Assembly (NCBI GenBank): GCA_016199985.1
Contig: JACQFQ010000024.1
Coordinates: 103,061-167,060 of the forward strand
Direction: 5' to 3'
Length of the DNA: 64,000 nucleotides
Source: Verrucomicrobiota bacterium
GTDB lineage: Bacteria; Verrucomicrobiota; Verrucomicrobiia; Limisphaerales; UBA11320
The translations under genes and the position numbers were made by a program. The notes under the pieces are model-generated. The model did not search any database, had not been told where the DNA came from, and saw nothing but the letters and a program-made list of their open reading frames with translations. Each line of letters starts with the position of its first letter. Position 1 is the first letter of the stretch. This document shows, in pieces, positions 39,701 through 45,558 of this stretch.

Positions 39701-41530
39701 TGCATCGCGACAGACGCCTGTGGAAACAGTACCACCAACACATTCACCGTCACAGTGCGCGGCGTGTGCGTGGAAATCATCAAGGAAGAGTTCACCTGCA
39801 CCGGCCTGGACGGGCAGGACACCTATCGCTTCTGTTTCGTCAACAACAGCGACCGTCCGCTTGGGCATCTCACGCTGATCAACCTTCCGGACGGCGTCGT
39901 AGCGCATCCCTACTTCCTCGATCTCATAACCCCTGTGAACCCGGGGCAGACGGGCTGCATGTCCGTCGCGGTCGGCGGTCTCAACACACAGACTGAGCTC
40001 TGCTTCCAAATCATGGCACATACACCAGATCTGGAGCAGTGCTGCATCGCCACCCATTGCGTCGAGGTGGCATTCACCCCCCCGCAGCTCACCTGCCCGT
40101 CCAACATCGTGGCGATCACGGCTTCGGGAGAGTCCAAAGCCGTCGTCCACTACACGGTTCAAACAGGAGGCCAGAGTGAATCGCCGGTGACGCTGGTCTG
40201 CACTCCGCCGTCAGGCTCCTCGTTCCCCATCGGGATCACCCCTGTTCACTGTGTCGCTACGGATGCCTGTGGACACACACAGCGATGCAGCTTCCTTGTC
40301 ACCGTCGCTCAAGGACGCGGAGATCTTTGGATCACCGACACGCCCTACGACTACACGGGCAGCACACCGGACCAAGGTCGGGAGCCCGACCCGGACATGG
40401 TCCTGGAGGAGGTCTATCTCAGCCGCGGCATCTGGGTGCACAACAATTGCCTGGCGCCCGCAGGCACGCATCTCAGCCATCAGAACCCGCGCTACGGTCA
40501 ACAAAACTGTGCGTTCGCAGAAATCAAGAACCGCGGCAATCTCCCTGTGGCCGGTGCTCATGTGGAGTTCTACTGGGCCAATGCGGGGCTCGGGCTTACA
40601 TGGCCCATCAGTTGGACCTTCATGGGCACAGCCTCATTGCCCACTATCAATCCAGGCGACGTCTACATCGCCACAGCACCCTGGTATCCTGCGGGCACCG
40701 GCCACTACTGCCTGCTGGCACGCATCGTTTCCGTCGTGGACCCGATGACCTACCCTGAGACTTCGTCCGTCTGGACGAATGTGAGAAAGAACAACAATCT
40801 CGGTTGGCGCAATGTGAACGTGACCGATTGTCTCCATACGCCCGGCGACAAGGTCGAGGTCCGGGTAACCAACTTCGAGCCTGCTCCCAAGAAGCTCACG
40901 CTCGTCTTCACTGCGGACCAGGACTTCCTTCTCAACGGGGGCACAGCGATCCTCTCTCCCGGCACGACGCTCTTCCAGCGTTGGATGGCCGCAGGAGGAA
41001 AAGGAACCCATGTTGAAGTCATCAACGGAAACGAGATTCGTTTCACGGGAAGCCCCGCAGTATTGGAGGACATCCCGTTTGGTCAGAATGAAGAACGCAT
41101 CTTCAATCTTACCTTGCGTGCCGATCAGCCCATGCCTGTGATGGGATCCAGCCACACCTACCATGCCCATCTCCAGGAAAGGATCGACGGGGAAACCGTG
41201 GGTGGAGTGAGCTATGCGGTAATCACGCGCACCTACGAGACCGACACCGACCTTGATGGCGTGCCGGACATCGATGATGACGATGATGACAACGATGGCA
41301 TCCCCGACGAAATGGATGACAATCCGATGGGCCAAACCGAATGCCCGCCGTCCGTGCTCACCCTCAGCCGAGTCGCGGGCGAGTCGACCCTGACCTGGAA
41401 TGGTTTGGGCTACCGGCTCCAGTACTCAGCGGGTGTCGGGCAACCCTGGGTCGACATGCCCGGGGCGAGTTCGCCCTACGTCCTCGTGACGGATATGGGA
41501 GAGCGCCTGTTCCGTCTGATCTGCCGCTAA
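30773..41530 (+). CDS. Giant DUF11/HYR/SdrD-B/beta-propeller surface protein
   Basis: About 3,585 aa from ATG 30773, where a signal-like segment (LGILALLTLLGFLATG) begins; an open frame back to 30560 would overlap the divergent gene and is less likely. Most of the length is DUF11-type repeats (e.g. VDKTGPSEVEAGVDFEWVVN; KYASPERVLPGDTVTYQLIA; GVSASGDPVFVERGEEITYT). An SdrD B-like domain (YVYEDLDGDCVRESGERG, ~2285) precedes HYR-like domains (TPPILRCPADLVIEC, ~2410). One HYR domain is interrupted by a six-bladed propeller (~2605-2865) with repeats VFGPDGNLY.SS...VKR.(D/N)GTTG.FIDTF. Further HYR domains, a CARDB-like region, a TSP3-like acidic run (DTDLDGVPDIDDDD) and a C-terminal WVDM..RLFRL module follow. 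No sorting signal was recognised. Likely adhesive. Confidence 0.93.
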   Translation: MNTPTPLLPPPLLKTLRPTLLSWRWLEVPRLGILALLTLLGFLATGPLDAKPVTDNEAGSFFDGYEDGQGIFQTTDVQIAPSGQVSLAALKSSGSFTTVEIKPPSFKEWERLVVSGSAAEAGDLQVEVFDLTGARLLGPLSVLGPITLNGTVLNTPKVPGIRVRVSLTKSTGAAPTVNSLQAIWKPETQLLIQHEGPSTVRAGESIGYTFRVSVNHVGARNLVFWQTVPAQAAGTLTPPTPPYPSQDDSLAFVSAGQGGVYTAIPAHVGSIVVPANSIYWYRPNVAAGTTALLDFAERSKNGTLNGTTVASTVHIHADNAAPADSKMVVTTVQSTPSPFLEVKSEGGIFDIEGVLQTVPGTLNAFSVNAGNLHGEGRETLYNVAVYCPVSDLMPMIQDLGVPGNPDDFFAISAGGSFNPSYDPDGSGGPLQPMPVILWNLAQLAPGEGFRGEFSVQLQTTPSKLHYDLSACLTSDQSSPVCHGIDVTLPLSEGTLGIPGLKFRKSASPEIAPYGGLITYTLYAKNKFAIKLNELLIIDKIPKNTAFRSAWFNSPQLAASGAQLFYSTSTLFPDRDTPPPIVYTQAASGDLDAATDSYWESYTANPPSNPSAVTWLVAYAPQLDSSLLPNHGTPALAGTPITEMAVLFDVEALTPADGCMDGTVDNNAHIRAYELTDFSGQKNVNSAGTVSLTKRALVTTRGYKGTLSAESSLSPNSLPLPGVVTYSLVLRNDASPTSDALANVETDLYLSQIKVNGKLEWPSVQAITPAGTYDGQGHIKIALGLMGKGDLRNITVKLAFPIGARNAAEYTVSMTSKGTDDLCGSSIVTSTTRGLLTSSPVLRVRADQAADLILSGGEYEHQLRYENIGTGPSFESWVVERVPEGTVFVSATGNPTLEGMMFSADDSLPPRELTASIPLTGGTLAGFSPGTLDTKGTVATVDDVWTSPYRENTLWVAWKLPSELPINSSEAVGLRLRNDHNGRLPGNAGSPEGSLLYNTAAILSSELQQAIGNQLITRIDNHPSIEVDKTGPSEVEAGVDFEWVVNYHNNTQLVAGDEVTVTDLIPPGITFIGATHTWNSQAAANGAPGGVIPQTVIPVPSSPGNGVTQLAFKIAGPGGIRIGTLNPLEGGIIVLRVRAFSGIPSGTTEENNVCATVIHGEDTFTSCARHEVRILRPDLYTQKYASPERVLPGDTVTYQLIAANRGLIAARDVGLTDRLPAGVSYIPGSTSLATGGYSLAEPSITGQTLTWSLATANALTYTGSPRLPVGDIPALSGDILIQFKGRVSQNVAPCTELTNTVTIQTPSIEEKAYPNSAIAIVTVPPPELAVALSSPPLALPGQRVSSQITWVNHSPQAASDVYLITTLPNLDADPNSDVRFISITPPGSAKAYFHSGSLQATPAFDPLSPLDPANGWTAAPGIHVNRIALTVGAMPGNSGPFSAELKFELIDPDGGSGSPVLPQAGTCFTNTVTIYQPLPRCENLEDNTATAVVCTPALDMTLKKIGSIQGGIPGITPGQPITYTLTYKNSGTVNAFGVQVIDTPPAGLLHGSPLDDFNLVVLTDNTGSRVYPVDLSGNPITDPIPVTRDIKDGSIVWKLGSALTADPHYYGSVGLPPGSEGSFQFFAKVSNSVADGTELCNPGSVVALGQELVLSNNTNQSCVVVRRADVFVNKKGVSASGDPVFVERGEEITYTIDYNNLADITAEKVRINEIVPTHTQLISVNPPAGGTVSYTPDRDHATSFTVDFDRLAGPANSVGITLTHTPSSSGERPRLSIERATGNNALITWPASAVGYVLESAGVITVPMVWQTVQITVTQFAGGKQGVMVPMNKLASFYQLRFEGGCQPGTVDLLPSTLTEGFLGWSKLYVNHTIPEGGAIHYTVGRVEVGTALFDLGSRYTSVSVGPNGLDLSGIPSVYSNLVLRAEVTAENPTNIPCIDGFQMTYHSMRSPSFTFKVRVDQDPCGDNDLIPNTVNIVTSTPEKSADNNSAEYEMHIRQTDLQVQCSASAAAILENEILTQTIAWKVAGPQSAIGAYLIVHLPDVDGDGLADVTLDSTTPEPGVTVYYSSSPTFSSPSFDAMHPLGNPQSPWTTGSQRANHIAFLLNDRAPGSSGTLQYSTRLNPRTAGQTLCTTVSAFNARLDRNCDNNSCSSCAFVGTRANVYLKTIDPGCLHPGEEVSFLLTYGNNGNAAAVDVVLEDLLPPELTFVRALPAQTSPGTWNNLGSTPGTLAPGETGVITLVAQLSEACSLVGQTPIHIATLRTSSEEVDITDNRTDTRLGCITPHYARIAGYVYEDLDGDCVRESGERGIAGVTLTLTGSVPCGIPVTFTTVTDKNGAYSFIGLDPGDYVLTETQPVGWTSTGDSLGKINGTLSGINLDPLDNVLGTIKLRGGDSGLEMNFCEKGPDRTPPILRCPADLVIECTQAPGTPVEFLPTASSPAGGLVTVICSPLSGSAFPPGTTTVSCLAIDERGNTSACSFTVTVKDSTPPRITCAPDKTVECGSTWAFDPPTATDGCSLKPVTLTVLSTVTNGLCPQVITRTWQVTDTGGNSNLCSQTVRTTDTTPPVFTHTPIPTLDLGCNPKTIPERDASIQATDTCGLINAPTHLLLGNFGSNAVVRYALPTGAFENTVTSGAELKTPNGMVFGPDGNLYISSYDDAKVQRFNGTTGVFIDTFASGGGLDHPSGLAFGPDGHLYVVSHGNSQVKRYHGTTGAFIDTFATASPDTYLFDLVFGPDGNLYVSSVGTSDVKRYDGTTGLFIDTFASGGGLNQPQGLTFGPDRNLYVVSFGDNSVKRFNGTTGAFIDTFTSGGGIRGGVGLGFGPYGDLYVISYYSGEVKRFDGTTGVFIDNPVSGASSFFLTFSKPETVAQPPQVSCATVDTVQGCVHTRTLTYTAVDGCGNKATCSQVIRWTQDTTPPVITGLQDILTHSLAGTNGNIVSYPLPVATDLCEGPVTLSCNPPSGSFFRTGQTPVYCIATDACGNSTTNTFTVTVRGVCVEIIKEEFTCTGLDGQDTYRFCFVNNSDRPLGHLTLINLPDGVVAHPYFLDLITPVNPGQTGCMSVAVGGLNTQTELCFQIMAHTPDLEQCCIATHCVEVAFTPPQLTCPSNIVAITASGESKAVVHYTVQTGGQSESPVTLVCTPPSGSSFPIGITPVHCVATDACGHTQRCSFLVTVAQGRGDLWITDTPYDYTGSTPDQGREPDPDMVLEEVYLSRGIWVHNNCLAPAGTHLSHQNPRYGQQNCAFAEIKNRGNLPVAGAHVEFYWANAGLGLTWPISWTFMGTASLPTINPGDVYIATAPWYPAGTGHYCLLARIVSVVDPMTYPETSSVWTNVRKNNNLGWRNVNVTDCLHTPGDKVEVRVTNFEPAPKKLTLVFTADQDFLLNGGTAILSPGTTLFQRWMAAGGKGTHVEVINGNEIRFTGSPAVLEDIPFGQNEERIFNLTLRADQPMPVMGSSHTYHAHLQERIDGETVGGVSYAVITRTYETDTDLDGVPDIDDDDDDNDGIPDEMDDNPMGQTECPPSVLTLSRVAGESTLTWNGLGYRLQYSAGVGQPWVDMPGASSPYVLVTDMGERLFRLICR

Positions 41531-41580
41531 CAGGCCGCTGAGCGGAAGGCAGATAGAAAAGCTGGAAGGGATACAAAGAA

Positions 41581-41606
41581 GGACCGGGAGCCTCAGCTCC
41601 CGGTCC
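41581..41606 (+). terminator. Rho-independent terminator of the giant DUF11 gene
   Basis: A perfect 11-bp stem GGACCGGGAGC / GCTCCCGGTCC with loop CTCA, 50 bp after the stop, preceded by AAAGAA and followed by TTGCCATTT. Confidence 0.85.
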
Positions 41607-42033
41607 TTGCCATTTACGGAGGGGTCCCCGGTTCCTCAGACGGAGGTACGAGGCTCACGTCGCTTGCGGAGGGGGAGGGATTCCTATGCGAACAATTCCT
41701 GAAAAATCGCATCACCTTTTCGGTGGAAAAGCCAAGGAACCGAGTGGAAGCAGACGTGCAATGGAATCTTCCTCCACCTGTGTGGGTGGAGGCGAGGTGG
41801 GCCGAGACTGTCCTGTATGTGTCCGATCTCCCTCGCTCCAACCGACGCTTTTTTGGGAACGAGCGGTCCGACAAAGGTCGGCGAAAGAGAGGCCTCGGCT
41901 GAAACAGCTCCAAGAAACTTCCGACACATTCCAAGGGACATCCCGTGGGTGGCGAATTGCTAAACCAGCTCGCTCGCCGAGCCGTAGCTCGCAGCACATG
42001 GGTCGTCCAACGTCCGCCTTCGCCTCGACAGAC
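41607..42033. other. Non-coding repeat-derived region
   Basis: No credible gene. The frames here have no known features, and those on the minus strand begin inside the dispersed repeat. The region ends in repeat copy A. Confidence 0.5.
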
Positions 42034-42040
42034 TCAGCGA
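41982..42040. repeat. Dispersed repeat, copy A
   Basis: CCGTAGCTCGCAGCAC, then GTCGTCC-AACGTCCGCCTTCG, then CGACAGACTCAGC; the same ordered blocks as copy C at 43264-43320. It overlaps the 3' end of the nucleotidyltransferase gene, whose stop codon (42034-42036) lies in the repeat. Confidence 0.75.
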
Positions 42041-42552
42041 CGGGGACGACGCACAGTGGGAGTTGTTCTCCTCCTGGCAGCCGGAGCCTTACTTGTCTTC
42101 AAGGCTACAAGCAGCGCGTCGCGGAGTACCGGGATTACGGCGAGGTATTTGGATCGGCGTGCGGCCATCTTGCTCACCAAGATCCGCTCGAGAGGGAGCA
42201 CTCCCAGGTTCAAGCCGGCAACCCTGATGGTTTTGACCCGACGATATTCCTCCCTGAACTTTCCGAGACCGTCCATTCGGAGGACGATATCAAATGGTTG
42301 GCTCCCGGGGCCTGCCAGCATCGGAGGATTAAGACTCATCGGTGGCACGTAGGCCGCGCCCACCGAACGGAGCGCCACCATGAGTCGAGGGTCAGAGAGG
42401 TCTTCGAACCAAAGGTCTACGTCCTGGGTAACAACGGGTGCTCCTTGCATCGCGGCTGCGGAGAGTCCGACGACCATGAAGCGGACCCGGGATTTGACGA
42501 GCGATCGCAGAAGGGCGACCTCAGCTTCTGAGAGCGGCAAAACCTCGGCCAC
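42034..42552 (-). CDS. Nucleotidyltransferase-fold protein (AbiEii/DUF6036-like)
   Basis: 172 aa from GTG 42552 with an excellent AAAGGAG ribosome-binding site 8 bp upstream, lying inside the preceding gene. The active-site signature FMVVGLSAAAMQGA, then VVTQDVDLWF (~aa 25-50), is the G-x-x-A...hG...T-x-D-h-D pattern of minimal nucleotidyltransferases. Other conserved parts are FDIVLRMDGLGKF (~87) and LGVLPLERILVSKMAARRSKYLAVIPVLR (~115), where Lys and Asp-like residues usually face the nucleotide. The last ~18 residues (RRRTTPTVRRPRR) are encoded by repeat DNA, so the C-terminus may be extended relative to the family. It overlaps the 72-aa gene by 32 bp; such pairs can be toxin-antitoxin modules, but toxicity is not shown here. 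Confidence 0.75.
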   Translation of the reverse strand: MAEVLPLSEAEVALLRSLVKSRVRFMVVGLSAAAMQGAPVVTQDVDLWFEDLSDPRLMVALRSVGAAYVPPMSLNPPMLAGPGSQPFDIVLRMDGLGKFREEYRRVKTIRVAGLNLGVLPLERILVSKMAARRSKYLAVIPVLRDALLVALKTSKAPAARRRTTPTVRRPRR

Positions 42553-42739
42553 GGCGTAGGCTCCTTTGAAGACGTTCTTCCGGGGTTTGTTCGAGCGCGA
42601 TCAAGGTGAGGCGAACGGTATCTGGGTCAGCGCTCGGATGTTTGGTCACTATCGCCTCCACACGTTGAGCAAGCCTCCGAGCCCAACGGAGGATCTTCCG
42701 TTCGCTCAGGTCGACTGAACTAGGGGTGGCGCGAAGCAC
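42521..42739 (-). CDS. Small protein paired with the nucleotidyltransferase
   Basis: 72 aa from GTG 42739. A helical, Arg-rich sequence: ERKILRWARRLAQRVEAIV, then DPDTVRLTLIALEQTPEERLQRSLRRG. It ends 32 bp inside the nucleotidyltransferase gene. The sequence resembles no named antitoxin, but its position and size fit the partner of a nucleotidyltransferase in an AbiE-like or DUF6036-like pair. The first five residues (MLRAT) equal those of other frames starting in the dispersed repeat, so the true start may be a few codons later. Confidence 0.6.
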   Translation of the reverse strand: MLRATPSSVDLSERKILRWARRLAQRVEAIVTKHPSADPDTVRLTLIALEQTPEERLQRSLRRGRGFAALRS

Positions 42740-42809
42740 TTCAATAGCCTAGGTACAATCCAGTGGATGTCGAGTAACCAGAACACATCGAAGGCACAGT
42801 GGTTCGGAT

Positions 42810-42960
42810 GCTGGCTTGCGCCGCCGTAGCGCGCAGCGCATCGTTCGTGCCACGTCCGCCTTCGAACAAGGTGCTTCCCCCGTCGCCAAGGCTATGGGGG
42901 ACAGGTCGGCGAGACGAGACGGCGTGACAACCTTCGCTCTTGCGTCCTCTGTCGCGTTGA
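42810..42960. repeat. Dispersed repeat, copy B (diverged)
   Basis: GCTGGCTTGCGCCGCCGTAG, GCGCAGCGCATCGTTCGTGCC, ACGTCCGCCTTCG, and later GGCGTGACAACCTTCGCTCTTGCG. Same block order as copy C, with an extra insertion of about 40 bp. Confidence 0.65.
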
Positions 42961-42991
42961 ACGCTATGGAGGACAGGTTGCTGCGAGAGCG

Positions 42992-43234
42992 TTAGAAGTG
43001 CCTCGCTGAGAACGCGCGTCCAGAACCACTTTTGAGATACCGTTCGAACATTGCCGCGCGTTCTCGATCCCGGAATGCAACTGCGATCTGAATGACCCGC
43101 GGTTTGTGTTTTCGGGTATGACTCACGGTGCCCGCGTTATGTTGGGCCAGCCGCTCCTTTAGGTCCTGGGTGAGGCCAACGTAATGCCGACCCAGCGCAG
43201 TTGTGCTCTCCAGAATGTATACATAGTGAAACAC
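42992..43234 (-). CDS. GIY-YIG endonuclease domain protein
   Basis: 80 aa from GTG 43234. The fold is clear: FHYVYILES, GRHYVGLTQDLKERLAQHN (with Tyr and Arg of the catalytic site), GTVSHTRKHKPRVIQIAVAF, and ERAAMFERYLKSGSGRAF with the conserved Glu. This is the small stand-alone UvrC/URI-like group of unknown role, commonly numerous in Bacteroidota and Verrucomicrobiota. Only AAAGGGGAG lies right before the GTG, too near for a normal ribosome-binding site; the upstream start at 43279 (GTG inside repeat copy C) would append repeat-encoded residues. A role in repair or mobile-element upkeep is possible. Confidence 0.8.
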   Translation of the reverse strand: MFHYVYILESTTALGRHYVGLTQDLKERLAQHNAGTVSHTRKHKPRVIQIAVAFRDRERAAMFERYLKSGSGRAFSARHF

Positions 43235-43245
43235 GCTCCCCTTTC

Positions 43246-43371
43246 CCAAGCTGGCTTGCCCAGCCGTAGCTCGCAGCACGTCGTTCGTCCCACGTCCGCC
43301 TCCGCTTCGACGGACTCAGCTATGGCGTGACAGCCTTCGCTCTTGCGTTGCTGCGAGCGAAGGCTGGTGCA
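43246..43371. repeat. Dispersed repeat, copy C
   Basis: CTGGCTTGCCCAGCCGTAG, CTCGCAGCACGTCGTTCGTC, CCACGTCCGCCTCCGCTTCG, ACGGACTCAGCTATGGCGTG, ACAGCCTTCGCTCTTGCG. It ends at the 3' end of tRNA-Arg and also supplies a start codon to the upstream extension of the GIY-YIG gene. Confidence 0.75.
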
Positions 43372-43441
43372 TCCGACAGGATTTGAACCTGTAACCTTCT
43401 GATCCGAAGTCAGAAGCTCTATCCAGTTGAGCTACGGATGC
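43365..43441 (-). tRNA. tRNA-Arg (anticodon UCG)
   Basis: Full cloverleaf on the minus strand: acceptor GCATCCG, D-stem GCTC/GAGC, anticodon stem TCTGA/TCAGA with loop CTTCGGA (anticodon TCG), T-stem ACAGG/CCTGT, discriminator A and an encoded CCA. It reads CGA codons. Repeat copy C abuts its 3' side. Confidence 0.95.
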
Positions 43442-43533
43442 CCTCGCCTCGCCGAACACTCCACCTACGCTCGCCCTCCGTCGGGCCGCGTCGCGGGCGC
43501 GAGCGACACATTGCAGAGTTTTCCTCCCGGCGG

Positions 43534-44094
43534 TCAACGAGGAATCCCGTCCCTCACCACTTGACTCAAACTCATCTCCACCGCGGTTTGCCGCCCCAGA
43601 AAATCAATCAACAGCGTCACCCGATCCCGGCCAGGCATCACCCGGGTCACCACTGCTTCCAATCCCATGAATGTCCCGGAGATCACGCGCGCGACGTCGC
43701 CCGGCTTCGGAGTGCTGTCGATCTCTATGATCTCTCCCTCCCCGCAGAGCGCCCGCAGACCTTCGATCACATCGACCGGAATCGTCGGCCATTTGTTTCC
43801 GAAATGCACCACGCCGCTGATCCCCGGCGAGTAGTGAATCCGGTTCAGCGAGGTCGACCAGTTGAAGCGCGCGAACAGGTAGTTCGGAAACATCGATTCC
43901 ACAACCCAGCCCATGCCCTGGGGCATGTTGCGCCGGACCCGAACGAGCGGGTTGAGGACCTCGAGCGACTCATACTTCCGCAGATGCGTCGCCGCAAGAT
44001 GCTCGTGCTTCGGATGCGTTCGCAAACAGAACCATGCCTCGCACGGGCTTGGGCCCGATGAGGCGCCATTCGCGTTGGGGGTCAACTCCGACAC
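43534..44094 (-). CDS. NusG-family transcription antiterminator (RfaH/UpxY-like)
   Basis: 186 aa. The N-terminal NGN domain starts AWFCLRTHPKHEHLAATHLRK (~aa 20-40) and continues VFGR-like strands (MFPNYLFARFNW; ISGVVHFGNKWPTIP). The KOW motif is GDVARVISGTFMGLEAVVTRV (~130-150). RfaH and UpxY act on specific long operons, usually for surface polysaccharides, by binding RNA polymerase and suppressing termination. None of the adjacent genes is a polysaccharide gene, so its target operon must lie elsewhere. Divergence from housekeeping NusG (short, no linker) supports the specialised paralogue. It is followed by tRNA-Arg about 90 bp on, with no terminator visible between. Confidence 0.85.
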   Translation of the reverse strand: MSELTPNANGASSGPSPCEAWFCLRTHPKHEHLAATHLRKYESLEVLNPLVRVRRNMPQGMGWVVESMFPNYLFARFNWSTSLNRIHYSPGISGVVHFGNKWPTIPVDVIEGLRALCGEGEIIEIDSTPKPGDVARVISGTFMGLEAVVTRVMPGRDRVTLLIDFLGRQTAVEMSLSQVVRDGIPR

Positions 44095-44130
44095 GCGCAG
44101 AACCTACGGGGCCGCCTCTTCTCGGGAAAG

Positions 44131-44556
44131 TTAAAATGCTCGGGAGCGTTGAAAAAACTCATGAGCCTGGCCGACGCCCACCCGAGCGGCCGCCATCTCT
44201 TCCACCCGCTTGTCGGGATCGTAGCCGTCGAAGCATCCCAACACGCTCAGCGAGGCCCAGAGCATCAGGGCGAGCAGCATGGCGCCCAGGATCAATCCCA
44301 CTTGCGTGGCCGTGCGCTTCAGATCCGGGGAGGCATGTTCATCGCGATGGACGCGGAGAAACCAGCAGGTCCACGCGATCGGCACGAGCATCAGCGTCAC
44401 GCCCCAATTCAGCACCCATTGAGTGAGGAATGGAGGATGGCGCTTCACCAGCGTCCACCAGTCTTGAGTGGCTCCTGTTCCCAGAACGCCGAAGCTGATG
44501 ATGATAACGTGCGCAACCGCGATCCGGACGGCGATTCTGGTGGCTTGGCGGAACAT
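44131..44556 (-). CDS. Small membrane protein of unknown function
   Basis: 141 aa with three hydrophobic segments: VRIAVAHVIIISFGVLGTG (~aa 10), LTQWVLNWGVTLMLVPIAW (~44) and VGLILGAMLLALMLWASL (~86). The short loops are basic on one side (FLRVHRDEH), suggesting cytoplasmic orientation of that loop. It starts 136 bp after the DUF4412 gene and ends 37 bp before the NusG-like gene, so co-transcription with the latter is possible. Family not recognised. Confidence 0.6.
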   Translation of the reverse strand: MFRQATRIAVRIAVAHVIIISFGVLGTGATQDWWTLVKRHPPFLTQWVLNWGVTLMLVPIAWTCWFLRVHRDEHASPDLKRTATQVGLILGAMLLALMLWASLSVLGCFDGYDPDKRVEEMAAARVGVGQAHEFFQRSRAF

Positions 44557-44692
44557 GGGCCTCAGGTTTTAGACCGGAAGGGGAGGGCGATGTCACGGGC
44601 CGTCGGCCGCCGAGCGCTTGCGGAACCGCCGCCAATTTGGATGGCGACCATGGGCGGGACCGTGCTTGCGGTCGATCTCCCGATCCTCCCCT

Positions 44693-45460
44693 CTATTTGG
44701 CGAAAGCCTTGAACACGCGGTCCTGGATCAGCTTCTCCATGCTCTCGTAACGCGTGAAGCCGGCGGTGGGCTGGAACAAGCTGACGTCGGGCCGCTGCAA
44801 CTTGACGTCCTTGAAAGTCATTTCCACCATGGAGGACCCCTCGGGCAATTGGATCTTCACCGGAAAGTCTTTCAGATCGGTCGCATTCCAGATCGTGCCC
44901 TGCACCTTCTTTCCGCTGCTGCTCGTGACGGTGACGCGACGTTTGACGCAGGGATGCCCATCGAACGACTCCTTGCCGATGTCGGACGCTTCCACCTTGT
45001 GGGCTTCGGAGAACCCACTGGCGTCGGATTCCGTCATCGGCTCTTCGGCATAGACCTTTGCCGTGGGAAAAATCACCATTGTTCGGCTGTCGTCCGGGCG
45101 AAGAATGCTGACCACCTGATCCATGCCCGCGCGCTTGAACATGTTCAGGCCTTCGGCGTCGAGCGTGCTCGACGTGATCTGGTTGATGTTCACTTCCACG
45201 CGCACTCGACGGTCGAGCAGCGCCATTCCCATCGGTGTTTTCACCACATCCTTGCCCGCGGCGTCCGTCATGCGCAGCTCCACTTTTGTCGTGAAGGCCT
45301 TGTGATTGCCGAACAGCTGCAGGAGCGCGGGATTGAACCCGGTTTGTCCTCCGGGAATCTGGGCGTCGACCGTGATCCGAAGCATGCCCGACAGCAACAG
45401 CGCGAGAGCGGGGAGGATTCGGGAGGCTCGATGGATTCGGTGGATTCGGTGGATCGGCAT
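44693..45460 (-). CDS. DUF4412-like exported protein
   Basis: 255 aa. The leader (ILPALALLLSGMLRITVDA) is preceded by MPIHRIHRIHR, encoded by an in-frame 9-bp repeat. The mature part is a beta-rich fold: KVELRMTDAAGKDVVKTPMG, RVRVEVNINQITSS, DSRTMVIFPTAKVYAE, FDGHPCVKRRVTVTSSSGKK, and GTIWNATDLKDFPVKIQLPE. This resembles outer-membrane lipoprotein-sorting (LolA/LolB-like) folds grouped in DUF4412, which probably bind hydrophobic ligands in the periplasm. No lipobox Cys was seen. Function unproven. Confidence 0.72.
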   Translation of the reverse strand: MPIHRIHRIHRASRILPALALLLSGMLRITVDAQIPGGQTGFNPALLQLFGNHKAFTTKVELRMTDAAGKDVVKTPMGMALLDRRVRVEVNINQITSSTLDAEGLNMFKRAGMDQVVSILRPDDSRTMVIFPTAKVYAEEPMTESDASGFSEAHKVEASDIGKESFDGHPCVKRRVTVTSSSGKKVQGTIWNATDLKDFPVKIQLPEGSSMVEMTFKDVKLQRPDVSLFQPTAGFTRYESMEKLIQDRVFKAFAK

Positions 45461-45558
45461 AGCGGCGGGAGATCTAACAAGGCGCTGCGCGGGGCTCCAG
45501 CTTTATCGCGGCGGACTAACCATGGAGCGCGCGGGGCGCCTTGCGGTGGTCCAAAAAG

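Noticed and set aside
41614..41997. 127-codon frame on - strand opening MLRAT
   Set aside because: Begins within the dispersed repeat, overlaps no known family and spans non-coding DNA.
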